Source of the DNA: Pseudomonas sp. BSw22131
GTDB lineage: Bacteria > Pseudomonadota > Gammaproteobacteria > Pseudomonadales > Pseudomonadaceae
Assembly: GCF_026810445.1 (NCBI RefSeq)
Contig: NZ_CP113949.1
Location: forward strand, 2,418,001-2,482,000
DNA: 64,000 bases
Direction of reading: 5' to 3'
Below the pieces are notes generated by a model. That model did not search any database. It was not told where the DNA came from and saw nothing but the letters and a program-made list of their open reading frames with translations. The translations under genes were made by a program, and so were the position numbers. This document shows, in pieces, positions 24,330 through 35,452 of the stretch (position 1 is the stretch's first letter; each line of letters starts with the position of its first letter).

Positions 24330-24515
24330 AAGCACCTCTTCTGTCATGTGCCATTCACAGGACTTACAGATATCGAGGGCAATGCACGACACGCGTTCGA
24401 TAAATCCGCTGACCGGTTACGCGTCACCTCACCCAACCGCCTGGCTCAGCCCGACCTGTGCGCACCGTTCAACGGCATCCGACTCCCAAGCCGATAACGC
24501 GGGGAGGGGTGCACC

Positions 24516-24656
24516 ATGCCGATACCCGGCAGCGAGAACATCTTTGGGAGGGCGCTTATCAGCGAGAAGACTTTCACGTGGCGCAACTCACGCGGCGCAC
24601 GTGTGGGGTTGCCAAGCGTGCGTCCGCCTGCACGCTCTATCACCACGGCACAGTAA
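24516..24656 (+). CDS. Possible small ORF, 46 residues
   Basis: Begins MPIPGSENIF and ends at TAA 24654. GGGGAGGGG sits ~6 bases before the ATG, unusually strong for a gap. No homology is recognised and the C-terminal half is Arg/Pro-rich, as antiframes often are. The rest of the 24330-24733 gap shows no other gene. Confidence 0.3.
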   Translation: MPIPGSENIFGRALISEKTFTWRNSRGARVGLPSVRPPARSITTAQ

Positions 24657-24733
24657 ATGCTTCACCTGTCTATACAGCGTTGCGGATCACTCATTTTGAT
24701 TCACCCGATTGATTCACCCGACAGCAGACCACG

Positions 24734-25697
24734 ATGAGCGTCGATGCCAACCTTCTCCTGATCGACATGGCCGGTGTGCGCGAGGGCGACCCCGTGAGCA
24801 TCCGGCGTGTCGGCGATGCAATTCGCCAGGCGTGCGGCGAAACCGGGTTTTCTACATCATCAATCACGGCGTGCCGCAGCCGGTGATCGATGCTGCCGTG
24901 GCGGCCGCAAAGACGTTCTTCGCGCATCCTGCCGAGGTCAAGCGCCAGGTCGCGGTCAACAAGCGTCACCGTGGCTGGCACGCCTTGGGCGGGGCGTTGA
25001 TGTACGAGGCGACCAAGCCGGACTTCAAAGAGTTTTTCAGCATGGGCCTGGGGTTGCCCGAAGACGACCCTTGCGTGTTGGCGGGTGAAGCGTTGCGTGG
25101 CCCCAATCAATGGCCGGCGTTCATGCCTGAGTTACGTGTCGCACTGGATAACTACTACGCAGCGATTGGCCTTGCCGGGGCAGATTTATTGAAAGCGGTT
25201 GCGGTCGGTTTGGGCTCGATCAGGGTTTTTTCACCCCTAAATACGGGAAGCCGCTGCAACGCACGCAGATGGTGTAGTACCCGCCGCATCCTCCCATGGC
25301 CGAGACCGACCAGTTCGGGGTGGCGCCGCATACCGATTACGGCTGCATCACGTTGCTGTATCAGGACAACAGCGGTGGCTTGCAGGTGCGCGAACTGGCG
25401 ACCAATAGCTGGATCGACGCGACGCCCATCGAAGGCATCCTGGTGGTGAATGTCGGGGATTTACTGGCGCGCTGGTCCAATGACCGTTTCCGCTCGACGT
25501 TGCATCGAGTGATCAACAAATCCGGGCACGAGCGTTACTCCATCGCAACGTCTTACGGCCCGACCTACAGCGCCATGGTCGACCCGTGCGACCTGGGCAT
25601 TGATGCGGGAGCAAGTTTGTATCCGGCAGTGGCGGCGGGAGATTACATCCTCAAGCGCATGGATGATTCGATGGCGTACAGAAAGAACGCGCAGTAG
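24734..25697 (+). pseudogene. Isopenicillin-N-synthase-family 2-oxoglutarate/Fe(II) oxygenase, frameshifted
   Basis: Three reading frames in succession complete one oxygenase. It starts at ATG 24734 (MSVDANLLLIDM). The frame must shift at a T run near 24850 to give ETGFFYIINHGVP, and again at a T run near 25226 to give FFTPKYGKPLQRTQMV. An in-frame TAG follows at 25275. The last part (25296-25697) contains the metal site PHTDYGCITLL and distal His in STLHRV, and the RYSI 2-oxoglutarate Arg. With one missing base, one shift and one stop the gene should be inactive. Both shifts sit in homopolymers, so sequencing error is an alternative for those, but not for the stop. Confidence 0.85.
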
Positions 25698-25709
25698 GCG
25701 CTGCGCACT

Positions 25710-25840
25710 CTGTAGGCGCGAATTCATTCGCGCGGCGTAGAAATTGGTTCAACCCGCCAGGCCGTCTCTCCAACAAATTCGCTCCTACAGGAAGCTGCGT
25801 ATGGCTTCAATCTGTAGGAGCGAATTCATTCGCGAGGCGT
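25710..25840. repeat. Three REP palindromes
   Basis: Direct (25710), inverted (~25775-25791) and direct (25812) copies of the CTGTAGG(A/C)GCGAATTCATTCGCG unit, between the oxygenase pseudogene and the aminotransferase. Confidence 0.7.
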
Positions 25841-25899
25841 TGGAACGGGTTCACACCGTCAGATTGGCTCGCCGACAAGCTGGGACATACAACGATGCG

Positions 25900-27096
25900 T
25901 TAGATGACCGCCAGAATCGCCTTGGTCACTGCGTCGATGTTGCCTTTGTTCAACGCAGCCACGCAGATCCGGCCGGTGTCGAGCGCGTAAATACCGAACT
26001 CGTTGCGCAAACGCTGGCACTGTTCAACGGTGAGACCCGAGTACGAAAACATACCGCGCTGACGTGCGACGAAGCTGAAATCCTGCCCCTTTGCATTCCC
26101 AGCCAGACGCTGGGTCATCTCTTCACGCATGCCGCGAATGCGCAGGCGCATTTCGGCCAGTTCTTGTTCCCACTGCTGACGCAGTTCAGGATTGGTCAGC
26201 ACTGCGGCGACAATCGTCGCACCATGGGTCGGTGGGTTGGAGTAGTTGGTGCGAATCACGCGCTTGACCTGGGACAGGACGCGCGCGGTTTCTTCCTTCG
26301 AGTCGGTGACGATGGACAGCGCGCCAACACGTTCGCCATACAGCGAGAACGATTTAGAGAACGAGCTGGAAGCGAAGAAGGTCAAACCCGAATCTGCGAA
26401 CAAGCGCACCGCAGCGGCGTCTTCATCGATGCCGTCGCCAAAACCCTGATAGGCCATGTCGAGGAACGGCACGTGACCTTTGGCTTTCAATACTTCGAGG
26501 ACTTTCTTCCAGTCTTCGAGGGTCAGATCGACACCTGTCGGGTTATGGCAGCACGCGTGCAGCACGACGATGGAGCCCGCTGGCAGGTTTTGCAGGTCTT
26601 CGAGCATGCCGGTACGGTTTACGTCATGGGTAGCAGCGTCGTAGTAGCGGTAGTTCTGCACCGGGAAACCGGCCGTCTCAAACAGGGCGCGGTGGTTTTC
26701 CCAGCTTGGGTCGCTGATGGCAACCACGGCGTCCGGCGACAGCTGCTTGAGGAAGTCGGCGCCGACTTTCAGGGCGCCCGTTCCGCCGACGGCCTGCACA
26801 GTGAGCACGCGGCCCGACGCCAGCAACGGCGATTCAGCGCCGAAAAGCAGGGTTTGCACGGCTTTGTCGTAAACGGCGATACCGTCGATTGGCAAGTAGC
26901 CACGTGGGACGTGTTGAGCAACGCGGATGGCCTCGGCTTCGGCAACGGCACGCAGAAGAGGAATTTTCCCTTCTTCGTTGCTGTAGACGCCTACGCCCAG
27001 ATTGACCTTGGTCGTACGGGTATCGGCGTTGAATGCTTCGTTGAGGCCCAGGATTGGATCGCGTGGTGCCATTTCGACAGCGGAGAACAGGCTCAT
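25900..27096 (-). CDS. Aspartate/aromatic aminotransferase (class I)
   Basis: A 398-residue fold-type I PLP enzyme transferring amino groups between aspartate or aromatic amino acids and 2-oxoglutarate. Seen: NLGVGVYSNEEGKIPLL, the QAVGGTGAL segment, the HACCHNPTGVDL segment with the conserved Asn, DMAYQGFGDG with the PLP Asp, and SSSFSKSFSLYGERVG with the PLP lysine. Full length for AspC/TyrB. Divergent from uvrB, in the same order as I recall for P. aeruginosa. Aspartate versus aromatic preference cannot be assigned by eye. Confidence 0.93.
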   Translation of the reverse strand: MSLFSAVEMAPRDPILGLNEAFNADTRTTKVNLGVGVYSNEEGKIPLLRAVAEAEAIRVAQHVPRGYLPIDGIAVYDKAVQTLLFGAESPLLASGRVLTVQAVGGTGALKVGADFLKQLSPDAVVAISDPSWENHRALFETAGFPVQNYRYYDAATHDVNRTGMLEDLQNLPAGSIVVLHACCHNPTGVDLTLEDWKKVLEVLKAKGHVPFLDMAYQGFGDGIDEDAAAVRLFADSGLTFFASSSFSKSFSLYGERVGALSIVTDSKEETARVLSQVKRVIRTNYSNPPTHGATIVAAVLTNPELRQQWEQELAEMRLRIRGMREEMTQRLAGNAKGQDFSFVARQRGMFSYSGLTVEQCQRLRNEFGIYALDTGRICVAALNKGNIDAVTKAILAVI

Positions 27097-27430
27097 TTTT
27101 GCGGCAGCTCTGAATGGAAGTTGGAGGGGGACATCGCTCCGGCCGTATGCACTAGAGCGGTGCGCAAACGGGGAGTCAGTATAAAGAGCATCGCATCTGG
27201 GGGCGACAGCCGTGGGCCGTTTTTTTCAAGATATTTCGGGTTATTTTCGACCATTAGTCATGTGGCGATCTGCAAACTGTCGGTGACGGCTTGAAAGCTC
27301 AGGTAGGCGACTCCATCTGTAGTCCCATCAACTACTTTCATGTGCGTCTTTTCCCTCGGCGGGATCAGTCGTCCGCGCTCATATCGCAGCGGCCGCCTTG
27401 CGGCGTCCACCGCGAACCAAGAGGTTATCT
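27097..27430. promoter_or_regulatory. Divergent intergenic region, aminotransferase/uvrB
   Basis: 334 bases that must hold both promoters. No LexA box (CTG-N10-CAG with the usual TA core) was found on either strand, and no other clear operator. Confidence 0.4.
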
Positions 27431-29446
<2,016 letters not shown>

Positions 29447-29617
29447 GTCGGCGGGTGATCCTGCGTGGCTAGCGCTGCGCGGGAGCTGTTTTCTGGCGTT
29501 GCATCAAGCGCCGGGGAGGTACGTGCAGCGCTCTTGGTACTAAAGGTGTTCATCCCCTTGTTTCCTATTTTATTTATCGGCGGGGTGATGCTCTGTTTAT
29601 TATAAATTCCACATCAC

Positions 29618-30226
29618 TCACCAGACTTTTAGTTCCTGTTTGGATTTGAGTACGCAGTAATCAATTCTCATGGACTTTGCATGATGTTTGATCCTCTCCT
29701 TGGCTGCTATGTCAAAAAACGTCAGCTGGAGCCCTCCAGTATTGATTTCTAAATCTCCTAAAAAAAAGGCACACTTGTTTGCAATTAAGTTGGATATTAA
29801 CGATCTTGGTGCTTTTCCGTCTTTAGATATAGATTGTAACAGTGGCATTGCGTGTGTCCGTTTTTCGTCAGCATCTTTCCCGTATTTTTGTCTAAGGTTT
29901 CTGATCGCTTCAGCTTGCTGGTAGCTAGACAGCTCATGCTCTAGTTCTTTTACATATAGTTGGTCTTTGTTAAAAAAAAGACCGCTCCCTTGCGGTATTG
30001 TTGCGTCAATGAGCTTTTCACGGATGTTATTCCAATAAACAAGTGGTTCAAAAATCTTGCTTAGTAAGGTTTTAGCTGTGTCCGTTTCAAACCCATAAGG
30101 CCCATACCCGTCTGAATTCACATCGTACTGGTAACAAACGCAATATCCCTCCGGTAATGCTGGCTCCGTCGAAGAGACCTCGACTCCATAATTTTGCTCG
30201 AACGGATATTCTATGATTCTTTCCAT
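29618..30226 (-). CDS. Probable immunity protein 2 (to orphan toxin tip)
   Basis: A 202-residue protein of AT-richer composition than uvrB beside it. It is a clear paralogue of the protein at 30494-31102: both begin MER(I/L)IE, share GYCVCYQ(Y/H)DVN and GYGPYGF, and keep matching spacing to the C-terminal W. It starts 7 bases after the stop of an orphan Rhs toxin-tip fragment, just as its paralogue follows the full Rhs gene. No domain is recognised. Immunity function is inferred from position and pairing only. Confidence 0.75.
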   Translation of the reverse strand: MERIIEYPFEQNYGVEVSSTEPALPEGYCVCYQYDVNSDGYGPYGFETDTAKTLLSKIFEPLVYWNNIREKLIDATIPQGSGLFFNKDQLYVKELEHELSSYQQAEAIRNLRQKYGKDADEKRTHAMPLLQSISKDGKAPRSLISNLIANKCAFFLGDLEINTGGLQLTFFDIAAKERIKHHAKSMRIDYCVLKSKQELKVW

Positions 30227-30232
30227 GTTTTC

Positions 30233-30439
30233 CTACCAAACAAATACAACTGCTTCACCTTTCGGGTTTGTGGCGTGGATGTGGGCAGAGTCATGGTGTT
30301 TCGGCACATTAGGTTTGCCTGCATCAGGATGGCCGTTTGTGATGGAATGTGTCCGTCCCATTTTTTCAACCCGGATAAGGATTCTGCCGCTTGGTTTGGC
30401 GAGCGAAGCGGCTAAGACACTTCCAGTGTCGAGTGAGAG
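30233..30439 (-). pseudogene. Orphan Rhs C-terminal toxin-tip fragment
   Basis: Minus-strand frame from a stop at 30440-30442 to TAG at 30233. The last 32 residues, from HPDAGKPNVPKHHDSAHIHA to FVW, align with the end of the Rhs toxin tip at 31112 (HPDAGQPGIPKHHDSGHIHA to FTW). No plausible start or Rhs core precedes it, so it is a displaced tip left behind by toxin exchange. The upstream part differs from the present tip. Confidence 0.8.
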
Positions 30440-30493
30440 TTAAAGTGATGTGAGGCTTCTCATTTACAATCACTGATAGGGTATGGACGGTTA

Positions 30494-31102
30494 CTACCAA
30501 TCGTTCAGCATATCGATAGAGTCAACTACGGCGTAGTTGATATGGTTATGCTTTGAATAATTTTTGATTTTATCTCTTATGGAAGGATCAAAAAAAATAA
30601 ATACGTCCCCTCCTAAATTTAGATCGTGATAAATAAGGAAAAAGGCACAATCTTCTTTGATCAGTACTGAGATCGCATCAACTCGAATTTTTCCATTTTC
30701 ATAAACGCTCAGAAGAAGTGGTTTTTCGCAGGCGGACTCGTTCGGAGAGGATCTCCCGTAACGATCTCGCAACGCATGGAGCGCCACTTTTCTTTGATGC
30801 TTGGCTAAGTCGTTTTCTAGCTTCGTTACATATAATTGATCTTGGTAAAAATAAACCCCTGCTCCATTCGGTATTCTTGAGTTAAACATCTTCCCACGGT
30901 GTTCGCACCAAAACTCCATTTGCTCGAAGACGTTACTGATTAAATTTTTCGCTGCCTCAGAACGAAAGCCATATGGGCCATATCCATACTCATTTACGTC
31001 ATGCTGGTAGCACACACAGTACCCTTGAGCTAAAACTGGCGATGTCAACTGCGTACTGGTTATGTACTCTGACGCTAGCGGGAATTCTATCAACCGTTCC
31101 AT
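30494..31102 (-). CDS. Probable immunity protein 1 (to the Rhs toxin)
   Basis: A 202-residue protein starting 9 bases after the Rhs stop, with low GC. It is a paralogue of 29618-30226 with the same GYCVCYQ-type and GYGPYGF motifs. There is no signal peptide or membrane segment, so it should act in the cytoplasm. Placement immediately downstream of a polymorphic toxin is the basis for calling it immunity. No recognised domain; a chaperone or unrelated function cannot be excluded. Confidence 0.78.
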   Translation of the reverse strand: MERLIEFPLASEYITSTQLTSPVLAQGYCVCYQHDVNEYGYGPYGFRSEAAKNLISNVFEQMEFWCEHRGKMFNSRIPNGAGVYFYQDQLYVTKLENDLAKHQRKVALHALRDRYGRSSPNESACEKPLLLSVYENGKIRVDAISVLIKEDCAFFLIYHDLNLGGDVFIFFDPSIRDKIKNYSKHNHINYAVVDSIDMLNDW

Positions 31103-31111
31103 GTTTTTCTC

Positions 31112-34100
31112 CTACCAAGTAAATGCTAATTCTTCGCCTTTAGAGTTGATCGCGTGAATGTGCCCCGAGTCATGATGCTTCGGTATGCCAGGTTGACCCG
31201 CATCGGGATGAGCGTCTGGATGCTCAGAATACGAGCGTCCGTCCGGAAGATATTTCCGCCCTGTTACTTTTGCTCCTCGGGACTTCATCTCACTCCAGTT
31301 CCTACCTCTGCTTGTTTCTTTCACTGAATCGATGCTTATTTCAATACCTCCTCTGGAAACCCTCGGGACCTGCGCATGCTTTTTGGCCAACAAATAGGCA
31401 TGTGAACGACTCCTCGCTGTAATAGCAGTACAACTCCACCCCCAAGGATCAATCCATCCCAGCGGGTTAGGCGCATATTGGTACAGATTGATCCCGCCCG
31501 CCAACCCGATCGGATCGGGGGTGGTGAAGCGGCCGATGTCGGGGTCGTAGTAACGGAAGGTGTTGTAGTGCAGCCCGGTTTCGCGGTCCAGGTATTGGCC
31601 CTGGAAGCGTAGGTTCTGATGCACGCCGTAGCCCAGGTCACTGGTTTCCTGGGGGGTATTGCCCCAGATCTGAAAGGTCGCGCTCCAGACGGTTTCGCCG
31701 TCGCTGTCAGTCAGTCGTTCGGGCAGGCCGTTGAGGTCGTTATGGTAGTAGTGCGTGATCGAGTGGGGGCCTTGGCTTTCGACCCGCGCCAGTGGCTCGT
31801 AGCCGTCGTCGGCGTACACGTAAAGCGTAGTGCGGCCGTAGCGGTGGTCTTGCAGCAGGCGCAGGCCATCCCATGTGAAGACGGTATTTTCGAGTTCGTA
31901 GCCTTCCGGGGCGTACTCGGTTTTGCCGATGCGCCGGCCGAGCGGGTCGTAAGTCATGCGCACGACGTTGCCGTTCTGGGCCTTCACTTCGATCAGCCGG
32001 TGTTCGGCGTCGTAGGCGAAGGTTTGCCGCCCGCGTTGGCGGCTGTGCTTTTCGATCATTCGCCCGAAGCCGTCGTAGCGGTACGACCTGTCCTGATACC
32101 TCAGCAACTGGTTGTGGACCACCGCAGGGGTGCTGCTTTTCGGGCCGTCGAGCAGGTTGGCGGCGGGATCGTAGGCGAGGGTTTCGAGGACCCCGATGCG
32201 CGAGTTCTGAGCGCCGAGAATCCGCTGGCTGGAGTCGTAGCTGAGCAACTGGCGCAGGCCGGACTGGCGATCCCGGCGCTCGATCAGATTGTCCGTCGGG
32301 TCGTATTCGTACTCGATGGTTGCGAGCGCCGGTTGTTGTCGCAGCGGATCGCTCATCTGATGCTGGCGGCTTTGCAGGCGTCCGCTGCGGTCGTACTGGC
32401 TGGCGGTCGTAAGCTGGCCCTGGCTGCGCAGCACTTCGCGGTGCAGGCGGTCGCGCTCGAAATCGCAGATGACCCGCCCGTCGAGGTTGATCTGGTGCAG
32501 GTGCCCGCTGCCGTAATGCAGGCGATTGAGCCAACGCCCGTCCGGGAGTCGGGTCTGGTGGCGGTTGCCGAGTTCGTCATACCGATGCTGAAGCACGCAC
32601 GCCGAGGATGTTTCTTCAAGCAGTTGCCCAGCAGCGTCATAGGCAAAGCCCAGCGTCTGTTCGGCGCCAGCGCTGTCGGTAAAAAAGACGCCGGTGAGGC
32701 GGTCGGCGTTGTCGTACTGGTATTCGGTGCGACCGTCGTCGGTGACTTTGGCTGTCAATCGTCCCAGCGCATCACGTTCGAATTCATGCGCAAGACGACG
32801 CGTCACCGGCGAGTCATCTGCCGGATCGCGCGGGGCCGGTACATGCAGCACTTGGCTCACGTTGCCCAGTGCGTCATAGCGGTAACCGCGACCGCTGCCG
32901 TCCAGATCGCGCTGGGTGAGCAGTTGATCCCCGGTATCCCAGCCAAACGCATAGCGCTCGCCATTTTCATTGGTCAGGGCCTGCAGCCGGCCATAGGCGT
33001 CGTAGCTCAATCGCACCTGTCGTTCATGGGCATCGATACGCTGCTGCAGCTGGCCGCGCCGGTCGTAGCGGTAGACGGTCGGGCTGCCGGTCGCGTCGAT
33101 GTAGCGGGTGAGCACACCACGGCGATCATGCTGAAAGTGCTCGATACGCCCATCGGCCAGCTCACGTTTCAACAGGTTGCCGCAGGCATCGTGTTCATAC
33201 AGCGTGCTCGCGCTCATGGCATCGGTCACGGTGCTCAGATAGCCGCGATGGTCGTACTTGAACGACGTGGCATAACCCGAGCAATCGGTTTGTTCAACCA
33301 GATAACCCAGCTCGTTCCAGCGCAGCTTTTTGCTTTTGCCGGTGGCGTCGATGATCTCGATCAGTTGACCGTACGCGTCATGGCAATAGCGGGTGACGTG
33401 CCCAAGCGGATCGGTGACGTGGGTACAGTTGCCGCGTTTGTCGTAGCGGTAATGCCAGCTCTGGCCGGCAGTGTCGGTCTGCGCCAGCGGCAGCGCCCAG
33501 TGTTCGAGAAACACCGTGGCATCGCGGCGCCCGAGCGGATCCTGGGTCGAGCACAGGTTGCCGGCGTCGTCGTAGACGTACTGCCATTGCCCGCCTTGGG
33601 GATCGACCGCGCCCAGCAACTGGCGCTCGTCGTTCCAGGTGAACCGCCAAGTGTGGTCAAGGTTGTCGCTGTACTGGATGATCTGGTGTTGCGCGTTCCA
33701 GTGCCGGGTGCTGACGCGGCCCAGCCCGTCGGTGACGACGGTGGTCCCGGCGTTCAGGTCGTAGTCGAAGTGGTAGGTATCGCCGTCATCGGTCCAGTGC
33801 TGAACCACGCGCCACTCACGCTCGTCGATCAGCGCCCACTGGTAAAAGCAACGCAGACCGCTTGGCAACCGGTGCTCGACCATGCGCTGCTCGTGGTAAA
33901 CAAACCGCCGCTGCGTCTGGCCCAGCGCATCCTGCACCTGGGCCAGATCACCCTGCGCGTCATACGCGTAACTGGCCAGCACCTCACGGGTTTCATCGAC
34001 GTAAACCCGTTTTACCTGGTCGATCCTCCGCGGCCAGCGCAGCGAATACCTCAGCAACAGGCGCACGATGTTGTAGGTGTCGCGCACATGGATCAGACGC

Positions 34101-35431
34101 CCAATCTCGTCGTAATCGAGGAAGATCCGGTTATCGTTACGATCACCTAGCTCGGTCAGGCGCAGGGCGTTAAGGTCCGTCGGCGCCGACTCGAACAAGC
34201 GATAACGCCCGTCCTCGCTCTCTATCAGCACCTGGCCGTTGCCATGCCGACGCACTGTCAGCCCTTCACCAGAGCTGTACACCGCGCCGCCAAAAGGGAT
34301 GCTGCCCATGTCGATGACGCGGGCCTGTTCATCGGTGTAGATCAGTCGTTCGCCGCCTTCGGGATGCAGCTCGATGCGCACGCTGACTTCAAAAGCCACG
34401 CTCCAGCCTGCGCCAAACAGGCTGTCGTCACGGGTGTCGCGGCTGTTGTAGAAGCGCTGCCAATCCACCGGAAGAATGCCGGCGATGGAGAAATCCAGGT
34501 CCTCGACATCGCCCAGCACCTTGGCGCCGGTAGCGGCATGCACCGGGTTGGGCGAGCCAGTCACAGCGCGGGTCAGCGCACCGATGGTCTGACTGGTGGC
34601 AAACCCGCTCGCGCCACTGAGCGCCATGCACGGCAGGTTGCTGGTGAATGTACCGTGGCGACCGCGCAGCAGCATCAGTGCCGACACCGCCATGCCGACG
34701 CCGGGCGTCTTGCCGCTACGAACCTTGCGCACCACCACCTTGGGGCCGCCGATGACTACGTTGGGCGAGATCAGCCCGGACGACACCACCGTGGCGCCAC
34801 AACTGCTGCGGTCGCCGCTGCGCACGGCGGGTTGGCCGTTGATGTAGAAAGTGGCCGAGCCCTCGGCCAGTAACGGCATGGGCATGCCCGGATGCCGCGT
34901 GCAGGCGATCTGGTCGAGCGGTTTGGGCACCACGCCGGACCCAGGCGTGGCCAGGGTCGGGCGCCACAGTTCGGAAAAGAACCCGGCCGCCATGTCGAGA
35001 TAGCTGGGTTCAGCCTCGTCGTTGTCGTATTCGGTAGGTGAGGTGTCGGGCGGCGCGCCCGCTGCCCGCGAGGCTGGCAAGCCGTTGAAGAAGGTGTCTG
35101 ACGAGCCGGTGAGAATCGTGGCCGCAGGCGTCGGCGGAAACAGCGCATTGCCGATGCCTTCGCACAGGTTGCTCAGGCCTGTGTCCAGGCCGGTTGCGCG
35201 CATCGCGACGCCCACTGCCACTCCTACCACGGCGCCGAGCACGCAAGCGCCCAGTCCGCCGGTGACGACGGTCAGACCAGTGGCAGCGACGACGGCAGCC
35301 GTCGCAAGCGCACCAATTGCCGCGAAGGCCGCCACTTCCAGTACGGCGCCGAGGACGTCGGCCATGACTGAAGTGTGGGAAAGCGCATCACCCTCGCGGG
35401 CGGCCCAGCGAGCATCAGATATCTGCAGCAC
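31112..35431 (-). CDS. PAAR-Rhs type VI secretion effector with C-terminal toxin tip
   Basis: A 1439-residue polymorphic toxin. I chose GTG 35431, six bases after AGAGGG, over TTG 35437. N-terminus: a prePAAR motif AAREGDALSH, then long hydrophobic stretches (about residues 25-80) for membrane insertion, then a PAAR-like segment (TFFNGLPASRAAG, TRHPGMPMPLLAEGSATFYING). The middle consists of dozens of YD repeats forming the Rhs shell. The shell ends with PDPIGLAGGINLYQYAPNPLGWIDPWGW, the classical self-cleavage boundary. The last 107 residues (31112-31435), AT-richer, are the variable toxin and end in PKHHDSGHIHA...FTW. No nuclease, ADP-ribosyltransferase or deaminase motif is recognised with confidence. 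Loaded by the EagR chaperone encoded just upstream. Confidence 0.92.
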   Translation of the reverse strand: MLQISDARWAAREGDALSHTSVMADVLGAVLEVAAFAAIGALATAAVVAATGLTVVTGGLGACVLGAVVGVAVGVAMRATGLDTGLSNLCEGIGNALFPPTPAATILTGSSDTFFNGLPASRAAGAPPDTSPTEYDNDEAEPSYLDMAAGFFSELWRPTLATPGSGVVPKPLDQIACTRHPGMPMPLLAEGSATFYINGQPAVRSGDRSSCGATVVSSGLISPNVVIGGPKVVVRKVRSGKTPGVGMAVSALMLLRGRHGTFTSNLPCMALSGASGFATSQTIGALTRAVTGSPNPVHAATGAKVLGDVEDLDFSIAGILPVDWQRFYNSRDTRDDSLFGAGWSVAFEVSVRIELHPEGGERLIYTDEQARVIDMGSIPFGGAVYSSGEGLTVRRHGNGQVLIESEDGRYRLFESAPTDLNALRLTELGDRNDNRIFLDYDEIGRLIHVRDTYNIVRLLLRYSLRWPRRIDQVKRVYVDETREVLASYAYDAQGDLAQVQDALGQTQRRFVYHEQRMVEHRLPSGLRCFYQWALIDEREWRVVQHWTDDGDTYHFDYDLNAGTTVVTDGLGRVSTRHWNAQHQIIQYSDNLDHTWRFTWNDERQLLGAVDPQGGQWQYVYDDAGNLCSTQDPLGRRDATVFLEHWALPLAQTDTAGQSWHYRYDKRGNCTHVTDPLGHVTRYCHDAYGQLIEIIDATGKSKKLRWNELGYLVEQTDCSGYATSFKYDHRGYLSTVTDAMSASTLYEHDACGNLLKRELADGRIEHFQHDRRGVLTRYIDATGSPTVYRYDRRGQLQQRIDAHERQVRLSYDAYGRLQALTNENGERYAFGWDTGDQLLTQRDLDGSGRGYRYDALGNVSQVLHVPAPRDPADDSPVTRRLAHEFERDALGRLTAKVTDDGRTEYQYDNADRLTGVFFTDSAGAEQTLGFAYDAAGQLLEETSSACVLQHRYDELGNRHQTRLPDGRWLNRLHYGSGHLHQINLDGRVICDFERDRLHREVLRSQGQLTTASQYDRSGRLQSRQHQMSDPLRQQPALATIEYEYDPTDNLIERRDRQSGLRQLLSYDSSQRILGAQNSRIGVLETLAYDPAANLLDGPKSSTPAVVHNQLLRYQDRSYRYDGFGRMIEKHSRQRGRQTFAYDAEHRLIEVKAQNGNVVRMTYDPLGRRIGKTEYAPEGYELENTVFTWDGLRLLQDHRYGRTTLYVYADDGYEPLARVESQGPHSITHYYHNDLNGLPERLTDSDGETVWSATFQIWGNTPQETSDLGYGVHQNLRFQGQYLDRETGLHYNTFRYYDPDIGRFTTPDPIGLAGGINLYQYAPNPLGWIDPWGWSCTAITARSRSHAYLLAKKHAQVPRVSRGGIEISIDSVKETSRGRNWSEMKSRGAKVTGRKYLPDGRSYSEHPDAHPDAGQPGIPKHHDSGHIHAINSKGEELAFTW

Positions 35432-35452
35432 TCGCAACCCTCTGCGATGGTT

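Noticed and set aside
27097..27430. LexA (SOS) box before uvrB
   Set aside because: No CTG-N10-CAG palindrome with the usual core was found.
31619..34150. 843-codon open frame antisense to rhs
   Set aside because: Its repetitive sequence mirrors the YD repeats, with no independent ribosome-binding site or motif.
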